Source of the DNA: Pseudomonas sp.
GTDB taxonomy: Bacteria > Pseudomonadota > Gammaproteobacteria > Pseudomonadales > Pseudomonadaceae
DNA: 17,810 nt
Assembly (NCBI GenBank): GCA_029239415.1
Contig: JAQZAY010000045.1
Span: forward strand, 1 to 17,810
Direction of reading: 5' to 3'
Position numbers and translations under genes: made by a program
Part shown: positions 1 to 6,641 of the stretch, in pieces
Position numbering within the stretch: position 1 is the stretch's first letter
Layout: every line of letters starts with the position of its first letter
The notes under the pieces: model-generated
What the model was told of the DNA's origin: nothing
The model's input: the letters and a program-made list of their open reading frames with translations, nothing else
Database searches by the model: none

Positions 1-1
1 G

Positions 2-745
2 GTCAGTCCGATGCTGGCGGTGTTGGGCGCTGCGTTGCTCGCGTTCTATTCGTTCGTGGGTTTTGAGACGTCCGCCAATCTCGCGGAAGAGATCAAGGAC
101 GTTCGCAAGGTATACCCACGGGCCTTGTTCGCGGCGCTGATGACAGCGGGGGTGGTTTACATGGCCGTTGGGGTCGCTGCCTCGTCGGTATTGCCAACCG
201 AGAAACTGCTCGCCACATCCGCCCCATTACTCGAGGTGGTCCGGGCTTCCGGGCTCGACATTTCGCCTCGCCTGTTCGCCTTTATCGCGCTCATCGCAGT
301 GGCCAACGGAGCGCTGTTGACCATGATCATGGCCAGTCGACTCACTTATGGGATGGCAAATCTGGGGCTGTTGCCAGATGTCCTGGGGCGAGTCCTGCCG
401 CATAGGCGCACGCCATGGGCGGCCATTATTGCAACGACGCTCGTAGCCATCGCACTGACGCTAACAGGAACGTTGGCGACCTTGGCGCAAACCGTGGTGC
501 TGCTTTTATTGTTCGTTTTCCTCAGCACCAACATGGCCGTGTTGGTGCTACGCAAGGACAAGGTTGCGGAGGAACATTTTCAGGTTCCCACCTGGGTACC
601 CTGGCTGGCGATCCTGTCCTGCCTGGTATTGCTGAGTCAGCAAGACCTGGGGACGTGGCTGCGAGGCGGGGCACTTGTCCTGGTGGGAATGCTGCTGTAT
701 GTCTTTGCCCGAATGGCCGTGCCGGCGGTTGTAAAACCAAACTAG
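2..745 (+). CDS. APC-family amino-acid permease, C-terminal part (5' end off the window)
   Basis: The frame is open to the left edge and ends with TAG at 743-745, so only the last ~247 codons are present. The visible part is very hydrophobic, with about seven membrane segments. Near the start is a GFETSANLAEE stretch followed by a basic YPRAL turn, which is typical of the region around TM6 in amino acid-polyamine-organocation (APC) permeases; later segments alternate with short charged loops. The expected role is proton-coupled uptake or exchange of an amino acid or amine across the inner membrane; the substrate cannot be read from this fragment. The gene is convergent with pchA, with only 25 bases between the two stop codons, and shows no functional link to the siderophore operon. 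The family call is firm; the specificity is unknown. The first ATG at position 11 is internal to the protein and not a start. Confidence 0.85.
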   Translation, partial: VSPMLAVLGAALLAFYSFVGFETSANLAEEIKDVRKVYPRALFAALMTAGVVYMAVGVAASSVLPTEKLLATSAPLLEVVRASGLDISPRLFAFIALIAVANGALLTMIMASRLTYGMANLGLLPDVLGRVLPHRRTPWAAIIATTLVAIALTLTGTLATLAQTVVLLLLFVFLSTNMAVLVLRKDKVAEEHFQVPTWVPWLAILSCLVLLSQQDLGTWLRGGALVLVGMLLYVFARMAVPAVVKPN

Positions 746-761
746 ACAACGGCCAAACCAC

Positions 762-796
762 ACGCATTGCCTAGCGAGACGAGAGGCGCAATGCGT
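762..796. terminator. Inverted repeat at the convergent gene ends, possible transcription terminator
   Basis: ACGCATTGC at 762-770 pairs perfectly with GCAATGCGT at 788-796, giving a 9-bp stem with a 17-base loop. The loop contains the pchA stop codon (771-773) and the right arm lies inside the last pchA codons. The location, between converging genes 25 bases apart, fits a shared terminator. Neither side is followed by a clear T-run, so it is not a textbook intrinsic terminator and could instead be an RNA 3'-end stabilising hairpin. Confidence 0.45.
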
Positions 797-2132
797 CCTC
801 CATGCTGGCCAGCTTGATTTGCGTTTCCTCGTACTCATCGGCTGGCCGTGACCCGTTGACTATCCCGCAACCCGCGAACAAGTGGCAATGCTCAGGCGTC
901 ATCAGTGCCGAACGCAGGGCTACCAGGAAATCGCCGTTGCCCCGTGAGTCCAGCCAGCCCACGGGCGCTGCGTACCAGCCGCGGTCAAAACCTTCGTGAT
1001 GCCGAATGAAGCTGATGGCTGCCGGGCCTGGCAAACCTCCGACCGCTGGGGTGGGGTGCAAGGCCTGAATGCCGTCCAGCAAGCTGCGTCCTTGCTCAAG
1101 CGTGGCGCTGATCGGCGTGCTCAGATGCTGCACCGTGGCCAGTTTCAGCAGTTCGGGCCGGGCTGCTGCCTGCACGTCGCTGACGATGCCTTTCAATCCT
1201 TGCAAAATGGTCTGCACCACCAATTGATGTTCGTGCAGCTCCTTGGGGTCCGCCAACAGATCCGCACCCACCTTCAGGTCTTCTTCGGGCGTCACGGCAC
1301 GACGAGCGCTACCGGCGAGGGCGTGGGTGCTCAGGTAGCCTTCCTGGCAACTGAGCAGCCTTTCCGGGGTCGCGCCCATGAAACAGCTGTCTCCCCGGTG
1401 CAGGGCGAACAGGTGGGCTTGGCTGCGCCGCTCGTGCAGCCGGCGCATGACGGCGCCGCTGTCGAGCGTGGCATCCAGCTGATATTCGACGTGGCGGGCG
1501 AGCACCACTTTGCTCAGGTCGCCGTTGTCGATGGTTTGCAAGGCGTTGGCGACCTTGGCCTGCCATTGTGACGCTGGCAATGCGTTGCGTTCGATGACCT
1601 GGGGGAGCGACTCGGGCGAGTGTGAGGGCGCGAAAAACCGCGCGTACGCGGCAAGACTGTTTTGCACCAGGACGGCTGGATCGCTGCCGGGTTCCACCAC
1701 GCACTGGCAACGCAGCCAGCGGCCGTCGCAGTCCTCGCTGAGCAACCAATGGGCAAGCTGAAAACCGGCGTCGGTAAACGGCGCCCAGTGCGGCGCGCAA
1801 CGCTGCTGCGTGTCGAAACGCATGCCGCCCAGCAGCAGCGGGGGATGGGGGCCGTCGATCACCGCTTCGGCACACAGCGCGAACCATTGACGGTTGACCT
1901 CGGCCAATCGCTGGGCCCCAACGGCTTCTATCCGCCAGGCGCAGCCCAGGCCAAACAGCGTCAAGGCCGGCGAATGAGCGCACCAGAAGAAGCCTTGCCG
2001 GTGCGTTTCGTAGAGCTCCAGCGGATCCAGGGTCGGTGCGGGGTGCGAGCTCACGGCGACAACGGGACGCTGGAACTTCAGCGCGCGCTGGTGCGCAGCT
2101 TCGAACACGTTCAATAAGGCGGCTTCGTTCAT
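771..2132 (-). CDS. pchA: Salicylate-pathway isochorismate synthase PchA
   Basis: This 453-residue protein belongs to the chorismate-utilising enzyme family (EntC, MenF, PchA) and converts chorismate to isochorismate, the first step to salicylate. Seen in the sequence: Lys208 in GDLSKVVLAR, the position of the general base in the family; the ATPERLL motif at 254-260; LAGSARR at 272-278; KELHEHQ at 297-303 with the conserved Glu/His; LHPTPAVGG at 358-366; GWYAAPVGW at 385-393; and the C-terminal GCGIVNGS at 421-428 followed by an acidic Mg-binding stretch. The usual form of the GWYAxP motif has Gly where this has Ala, a mild change. The start is fixed by the ATGA overlap with the pchB stop (2129-2132); a longer frame reaching 2249 would overlap pchB by over 100 bases and is rejected. 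Last gene of the operon. Length is close to P. aeruginosa PchA (about 476). Confidence 0.95.
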   Translation of the reverse strand: MNEAALLNVFEAAHQRALKFQRPVVAVSSHPAPTLDPLELYETHRQGFFWCAHSPALTLFGLGCAWRIEAVGAQRLAEVNRQWFALCAEAVIDGPHPPLLLGGMRFDTQQRCAPHWAPFTDAGFQLAHWLLSEDCDGRWLRCQCVVEPGSDPAVLVQNSLAAYARFFAPSHSPESLPQVIERNALPASQWQAKVANALQTIDNGDLSKVVLARHVEYQLDATLDSGAVMRRLHERRSQAHLFALHRGDSCFMGATPERLLSCQEGYLSTHALAGSARRAVTPEEDLKVGADLLADPKELHEHQLVVQTILQGLKGIVSDVQAAARPELLKLATVQHLSTPISATLEQGRSLLDGIQALHPTPAVGGLPGPAAISFIRHHEGFDRGWYAAPVGWLDSRGNGDFLVALRSALMTPEHCHLFAGCGIVNGSRPADEYEETQIKLASMEDALRLSSR

Positions 2133-2437
2133 ACGGCCGTGCTCTTTTTTTGCAGCCAGAACGCCGTCTGTTCCGCGATGTACCAGTGGATGATCTGATT
2201 GAACAGGCCTTCGACGAATTCGCCGTCCAGACCGGCCTCCTGTGCCCATTGCCGGCGCTGCGGCAGCATCGCCGCGACGCGCTCCGGTGCGGCGATGCTG
2301 GCCTGGTCGGGCTTGAACGCCGAGGCCGCCTTGACGTATTGCATGCGCAGCCCCAGGGCGTCGATGATCTGCCGGTCGAGGGTGTCGATGGCGTGACGAA
2401 TGTCCGGCAGGCCGGTGCAGTGTTCCGGGGTTTTCAT
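2129..2437 (-). CDS. pchB: Isochorismate-pyruvate lyase PchB
   Basis: This 102-residue AroQ-fold (chorismate-mutase-like) all-helical enzyme eliminates pyruvate from isochorismate to give salicylate. The active-site residues known for P. aeruginosa PchB, Arg14, Arg31, Lys42 and Gln90, are all present at exactly the same numbers, which also confirms the start at 2437. An AAGGAG sits 7 bases upstream. The gene overlaps pchC upstream and pchA downstream by 4 bases each (ATGA), so translation of C, B and A is probably coupled and the isochorismate made by PchA has its lyase co-produced. Nothing suggests loss of function. Confidence 0.97.
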   Translation of the reverse strand: MKTPEHCTGLPDIRHAIDTLDRQIIDALGLRMQYVKAASAFKPDQASIAAPERVAAMLPQRRQWAQEAGLDGEFVEGLFNQIIHWYIAEQTAFWLQKKSTAV

Positions 2438-3192
2438 ACCGAGTCTCCTTGAAGATAGGCAGCGCGTTGCAGCAGGTGATGGATGACGGGGCGCGGCTGT
2501 TGCTTGAGGTAGAAATGATCGCCGTCGAACAGGCGGATATCCGGGGTGTGCGCGCTCAGGTCCGCCCATGCCCGGGCCTGGTCCAGGCTGACGTCGGTGT
2601 CGGCCCGGGCCAGCAATACGTCGATTGGCGCCGTCAGCCGATCAAGCTGCGCCGGTCGCCAGGTCTCGATGGCCTGGTAGTCGCTGCGCAGGGTCGGCAG
2701 GAATAGTGCGCGCAGTTGCGGGTTGTCCCACAGGCCCGTGGCCTCGGCGTCCTGGCGCAGAATGTCGGCGATCAACGCGGCGTCGTCCTGGCGGTGCAGG
2801 TCACTGATGGGTTGCCGGTGCGGTGGCGGGTGGGCCGAGACAAACACATGTTCGGCGCCGAAGCCCGCCGCCTCCAGATGCACACCGACGGCGTAGGCCA
2901 GCGCCGCGCCCATGCTGTGGCCAAACAGCCACAGCGGGCGGCTGGGCAGGCTCAACAGGGCCTGGCTGATGTGTTCGGCCAGACTGGCCAGGCAGGCAAT
3001 ACGCGCCTCGTTGAAGCGTTCTTCACGTCCGGGGTATTGCACGGCCAGCAAGTCGATATCCCCCGGCAGGTGCGCCAGCCACGGGCGGAAAAAGCTCGCG
3101 CTGCCTCCGGCGTGCGGCAGGCACACCAGGCGGGCGCGGGGTTGGTCGCCCTCACGCAGTACGCGCAGCCACGCCGACATCTCGCCGTTCAT
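2434..3192 (-). CDS. pchC: Type II (editing) thioesterase PchC
   Basis: This 252-residue alpha/beta hydrolase belongs to the stand-alone thioesterases that accompany NRPS and PKS systems. It removes wrong or stalled acyl groups from carrier-protein phosphopantetheine arms; in pyochelin synthesis PchC has this proofreading role. Visible motifs: CLPHAGGSASFF at 24-35, YPGREERF at 53-60, the nucleophile elbow GHSMG at 91-95 (Ser93), and a GDH motif near the C terminus with the catalytic His. The ATG at 3192 overlaps the pchD stop as ATGA; a second ATG at 3180 (Met5) is possible. The frame runs open to 3372 but that would be deep inside pchD. Length matches P. aeruginosa PchC (251). Confidence 0.94.
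   Translation of the reverse strand: MNGEMSAWLRVLREGDQPRARLVCLPHAGGSASFFRPWLAHLPGDIDLLAVQYPGREERFNEARIACLASLAEHISQALLSLPSRPLWLFGHSMGAALAYAVGVHLEAAGFGAEHVFVSAHPPPHRQPISDLHRQDDAALIADILRQDAEATGLWDNPQLRALFLPTLRSDYQAIETWRPAQLDRLTAPIDVLLARADTDVSLDQARAWADLSAHTPDIRLFDGDHFYLKQQPRPVIHHLLQRAAYLQGDSV
2445..2450 (-). promoter_or_regulatory. Ribosome binding site of pchB
   Basis: AAGGAG on the minus strand, 7 bases before the pchB ATG and inside the end of pchC. It is one of the strongest Shine-Dalgarno matches in the operon and supports the start at 2437. Confidence 0.7.
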
Positions 3193-4787
3193 AAGGCCTG
3201 CACCTGTTCCGCCAGGGCCTTGCGGTTGACCTTGCCCAGCCGTGTCAACGGGAACTCGCGCAGCACCTGCAAGCGATCCGGCAATTTGTAGGCGGCCAGC
3301 CCACGCTCGCGCAGCCAGGCGTTGATCGATCCCAGCTCGACGTGTTCCGCGTGGGCCAGCACACAGGCGCAACTGCGCTCGCCCAGCAGCTCATCGGCCA
3401 ACGCCACTAGCGCCACATCGCGAATCAACGGATGGCCCAGCAGCAGATTTTCGATCTCTTCCACCGGAATTTTTTCGCCGCCGCGGTTGATCACATCCTT
3501 GGTCCGGCCCTCGACGATCAAGTGACCCTCGGGCAAGCGCCGCACCAGGTCGCCGCTGCGGTAGAAACCATCGGCGGTGAAGGCGCGCAGATTCTGTTCG
3601 CCGGCGTTGTAGTAGCCACGGATGGTATAGGGGCCGCGCACCAGCAGTTCGCCCACGGCGCCTGGCGCGACAGGAACGTCATCGGCGTCGACGATGCGAA
3701 TCTCGTCATCAGCGGTCAGCGGCAGGCCCTGGGTTTCGAAGATGCGCGCTTGCGGGTCATCCAGCGGCGTGAAGCACAGCAGCCCTTCAGCCATGCCGTA
3801 GACCTGTTGCAGGCCACAGCCCAGGGCCGGGCCGATACGCGCGGCGATCTCGGCCTTGAGCCGCGCGCCGCCAACCTGCAGCCATTGCAGGCTGCTCAGG
3901 TCATGGTCGGACCATTGCGCCATTTCCAGCCACAGCAGCACCAGCGGCGGGATCAAGGCGGTGTGGGTGATGCGTTCGCCCTCGATCAGTTCGAAGGTGG
4001 TGTCCGGGCTCGGCTCGGGCGCCAGCACGAGGGTAGCGCCCACGCTGAACACGCCCAATGCACCGGGTGAGGCCAAGGGAAAGTTGTGCGCCACCGGCAA
4101 CGCCGCCAGGTAGCGGGTATGGCTGTCGAAGCCGCACGCGCGGGCCGCCAGGCGTGCATTGCAGGCGTAGTCGTCATGGGTGCGCGGGATGAGTTTGGGC
4201 AGGCCGGTGGTGCCGCCGGACAGCAGTAGCACGGCGACTTCCCGTGAGTCCGGCGCGGGCAGCGCACGAGGCTGAGCGAGGCAGTCGCCCAGGGCAACGA
4301 ACTCCTCGGCCGCGCCGACCACCCAGACCTGTTGCAGGCTCGGCGCCTGTTCACGCAGGGCGCGCGCCAGCGGCCGATAATCGAAGCCCAGATGCCGATC
4401 GACGATCACGTAGGCCACGGCCTGGCTCAGTTCGGCCAGGTGGCGCAGTTCATGTTCGCGATGGGCCGGCAGGGCGAACACCGGAATCACACCCAGGCGC
4501 AGCAGGGCGAAGGTCAGGCTGAAAAACTCGCCGATGTTCGGCAGTTGCACCAGCACCCGCTGGCTGGCGCGCAGGCCTCGGTCGGCTAGGCCTGCGGCCA
4601 GGCGGTCGGCCTGCAGGTCGAGTTCGGCGTAACTCCAACGCCGCTGACCGTCCACCAGCGCCTCTTTGTGCGGCGTGCGCTGCGCCTGCTCGCGCAGCAA
4701 CTGGCCCAAGGGCACGCCTTGCCAATAGCCGAGTTCGCGATAACGGCGGATAAAATCCTCGGGCCAGTCGGTGCATCCATCAAGCAT
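3189..4787 (-). CDS. pchD: Salicylate-AMP ligase PchD (aryl-acid adenylation enzyme)
   Basis: This 532-residue stand-alone adenylating enzyme of the DhbE/EntE/YbtE/PchD group activates salicylate with ATP and transfers it to the aryl carrier domain of the first NRPS, which is off the window. Seen: core A3 P-loop SGGTTGLPKLIPRTH at 190-204; PVAHNF at 231-236 with His234 and Asn235, the aryl-acid-binding Asn of DhbE at the same number; YGMAEG at 330-335; YRSGDL at 409-414; GRTKDVINRGGEKI at 427-440; and the A10 catalytic lysine Lys519 in GKVNRK. Salicylate rather than 2,3-dihydroxybenzoate is inferred from the adjoining pchBA and the absence of an entA-like gene here. Start at 4787 is backed by AAGGAG at 6-base spacing. 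The gene overlaps the VOC gene by 8 bases and pchC by 4. Confidence 0.95.
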   Translation of the reverse strand: MLDGCTDWPEDFIRRYRELGYWQGVPLGQLLREQAQRTPHKEALVDGQRRWSYAELDLQADRLAAGLADRGLRASQRVLVQLPNIGEFFSLTFALLRLGVIPVFALPAHREHELRHLAELSQAVAYVIVDRHLGFDYRPLARALREQAPSLQQVWVVGAAEEFVALGDCLAQPRALPAPDSREVAVLLLSGGTTGLPKLIPRTHDDYACNARLAARACGFDSHTRYLAALPVAHNFPLASPGALGVFSVGATLVLAPEPSPDTTFELIEGERITHTALIPPLVLLWLEMAQWSDHDLSSLQWLQVGGARLKAEIAARIGPALGCGLQQVYGMAEGLLCFTPLDDPQARIFETQGLPLTADDEIRIVDADDVPVAPGAVGELLVRGPYTIRGYYNAGEQNLRAFTADGFYRSGDLVRRLPEGHLIVEGRTKDVINRGGEKIPVEEIENLLLGHPLIRDVALVALADELLGERSCACVLAHAEHVELGSINAWLRERGLAAYKLPDRLQVLREFPLTRLGKVNRKALAEQVQAL

Positions 4788-5499
4788 GGCAATCTCCTTG
4801 AGCGGTCGGGCAGCCCAGCAAACGGGCGCCGTGCAGAGTCAGCGGGTGCGCCAGGCCAGCGATCTGCACCGCCTGTACGCCGGTGTGATCAGCCGCCTGG
4901 ATACGCAGCAACGGGTCGCCACCGGTCAGCAGGCTGAGGGCGGTGTGATCGGCGGGGTGCACGCCCAGGTGGATCGCCGCCAGGCCCGTTGCGCCGTTGG
5001 GGTGAATCATTCGGGGCGGATGCTGGGCCGGCTCATAGGGCGTGACGAGGAAGGGCAGGCGGTCGTGGCGCGGGTAGACGAAACGAAAGCGCGTCTGGCT
5101 GCCATCCGCGCAGGTACGCCGCCAGTTCACCGTGCGGCCCATGGCCACGCCGCAGCCCGTAAGCCCCTTGAGGCGCGGCGCCAGCGCCGGGGTCTCGCAC
5201 AGCAGCGCGAGGTCGCAGAAACCTTCGCCTTGGGCAGCCCAGCGCAACATCCGGCGCCCAGCGCCACGGCCGGCCAGGCAGTCGATGGGCCACTTGAACA
5301 GCCAGGCGTGACGCGGTGTGGTGAGCAATTCAATGATCGGCCCGTGGCTGAACCAGATATGCGCGTGTTGGGCGCGAGCCTCGGCGGTGGCGTAGGTCAC
5401 TTCGAAACCGGCGGCGCGGAAATTCGCCACGGCCTGGTGCAAGTCGCGCACCCACAGCAACACATGGCTGCAGGTGGAGGAGGATCGGGCAGTGTTCAA
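4780..5499 (-). CDS. VOC / glyoxalase-like domain protein of unknown role
   Basis: A 239-residue protein resembling the glyoxalase-like (VOC superfamily) proteins. The first repeat begins at HVLLWVRDLHQAVANFRAAG (12-31), the usual first strand and helix of a VOC unit, and continues to HAHIWFSHGPIIELL (45-59), where His12 and Glu57 occupy typical metal-ligand positions. A second repeat seems to begin near AIHLGVHPAD (175-184, His177), but no clear fourth ligand is seen at its end. VOC proteins include metal-dependent isomerases, dioxygenases and bleomycin-binding immunity proteins, so the function is open: metallophore binding or self-protection, or a tailoring step. The reading frame begins with TTG (5499), overlapping the pchG stop as TTGA, with GGAG 10 bases upstream; the only nearby alternative is a GTG at codon 13, which would cut into the first strand. 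It overlaps pchD by 8 bases. I do not recall it in classical pch operons. Confidence 0.75.
   Translation of the reverse strand: MNTARSSSTCSHVLLWVRDLHQAVANFRAAGFEVTYATAEARAQHAHIWFSHGPIIELLTTPRHAWLFKWPIDCLAGRGAGRRMLRWAAQGEGFCDLALLCETPALAPRLKGLTGCGVAMGRTVNWRRTCADGSQTRFRFVYPRHDRLPFLVTPYEPAQHPPRMIHPNGATGLAAIHLGVHPADHTALSLLTGGDPLLRIQAADHTGVQAVQIAGLAHPLTLHGARLLGCPTAQGDCHA
4794..4799 (-). promoter_or_regulatory. Ribosome binding site of pchD
   Basis: AAGGAG on the minus strand, 6 bases before the pchD ATG and within the 3' end of the VOC gene. It supports the start at 4787 and suggests that pchD has strong translation initiation of its own rather than depending only on coupling. Confidence 0.7.
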
Positions 5500-6641
5500 A
5501 ACGGCAGCGCTCCGAGCAGTTGGGCGGTGTCGTCACCGCGAGGGGGTTGCACGGCGTCGGCAAGGGCCTGGAGATCGGCCAGCGGTAGCGCGCGGGGCAC
5601 GGGCGGCTCAATCAAGGCGGGCATGCCGATCAGGTTGTTCATTTCGCGCCAGGCCATGGCCACTTCGGTGGCCCAGACGCCACTGCGCAGGCGTCGCGAC
5701 GGTTCATCGATGTCGCGGCATAACTCGTCCAGGGCGACGCTGACCGCGTCGGGCCAGACCTGGTTGAACACCTGCTGGTAGCTCTTGGGCACCTGCGGAT
5801 CGAGCAGCGCCATCGTCGGCCCGGTGAGCCGTTCGCTGCCGGGGCCGGCCATGATCAGGCGGTCGGTGCTGTCCCTTGAGGCGTGCAGACGCGGGTTCCA
5901 CAGCACCGGGCCGTGGGTGTCGGCCAGGCTCAGTACCCCGGCTTCGCAGCCGACTTCGAGGCGATGCAGCAAGAACGAGTGGTTGTCCGGGTCCTTGGGA
6001 TGCACCTGGTTCTGCACCCGCAAGCTGATGGGTACGCCATTAAAACGGGCGTCGAGCCGCGTGAAGGGTTGCCCGGCGAACGCAGGGGCGGGTGCCGCGA
6101 ACGTCCAGGGCCGCAGACCACCGGCCAGGCGCCCGAGAATATCCAGCAGGGGGTAGGCCACCTGGCTGTTGCAGGCGGCCTCGATGTACGCCAATCCCTG
6201 GTGCTCGCGCAGGTAAGCGGCGACGGCGAGAAAACGCCGGATCGCCAGGATATTCGGGTACAGCGTGTTCACCGCATAGGCGGCCTGGCCCTGACGTGCG
6301 GCCTGCATGCACGCGGCGATTTCACGGTGGTGTACCGGGTGCTCCTGCAATACGTGGATGCCCCGGCGCAGGAGCTGTTGGGCCAGGTCACCGCCGACGC
6401 CCCCGGTTGCGCCGGAGCGCACCACCACGCAGGCGATATCGACGTCATCCGGCACCTGTTCGACGGTCTCGTACAGCGCCACTCCATAATGCTCGGCGCA
6501 GGCCCGTGAGTAGGCATTGCCACGCGACAGGATGCCCACGAGCTGGTAGCGGTCATGGGCGCGGGCCAGGGCTTGCAGGTAGATGCGACCGAACGCGGTG
6601 CCGGCCACGATCACGCGTTTACGCGCAGGGATGCTGTTCAT
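5496..6641 (-). CDS. pchG: Thiazolinyl imide reductase, PchG/Irp3 family
   Basis: This 381-residue Rossmann-fold protein reduces a carrier-bound thiazoline C=N to thiazolidine using NADPH in pyochelin (PchG) and yersiniabactin (Irp3/YbtU) synthesis. The N terminus KRVIVAGTAFGRIYLQAL (8-25) is the dinucleotide-binding motif in the GTxFGRIY form typical of this family. LQEHPVHHREI follows at 98-108, and His101 and Tyr128 (in VNTLYPN) fall at the numbers I recall being proposed for the catalytic residues of Irp3. The rest is the GFO/IDH/MocA-like C-terminal half. The start at 6641 overlaps the previous stop as ATGA and has GGAG 8 bases upstream; the frame extends to 6878 but without support. It is somewhat longer than P. 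aeruginosa PchG (about 349). The operon also has a PchK-like reductase, which is unexpected. Confidence 0.92.
   Translation of the reverse strand: MNSIPARKRVIVAGTAFGRIYLQALARAHDRYQLVGILSRGNAYSRACAEHYGVALYETVEQVPDDVDIACVVVRSGATGGVGGDLAQQLLRRGIHVLQEHPVHHREIAACMQAARQGQAAYAVNTLYPNILAIRRFLAVAAYLREHQGLAYIEAACNSQVAYPLLDILGRLAGGLRPWTFAAPAPAFAGQPFTRLDARFNGVPISLRVQNQVHPKDPDNHSFLLHRLEVGCEAGVLSLADTHGPVLWNPRLHASRDSTDRLIMAGPGSERLTGPTMALLDPQVPKSYQQVFNQVWPDAVSVALDELCRDIDEPSRRLRSGVWATEVAMAWREMNNLIGMPALIEPPVPRALPLADLQALADAVQPPRGDDTAQLLGALPF

Noticed and set aside
746..770. Fur box or promoter between the permease and pchA
   Set aside because: The genes are convergent and only 25 bases separate the stop codons. 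There is no AT-rich Fur-like 19-mer, and the operon promoter must lie beyond the right edge.
2133..2249. Longer N-terminal extension of pchA
   Set aside because: The extension would overlap most of the 3' part of pchB and has no homology to PchA; the ATGA overlap at 2129-2132 gives a normal-length protein. Similar over-long starts at 3372, 6878, 8464, 12268 and 14211 were rejected for the same reason.
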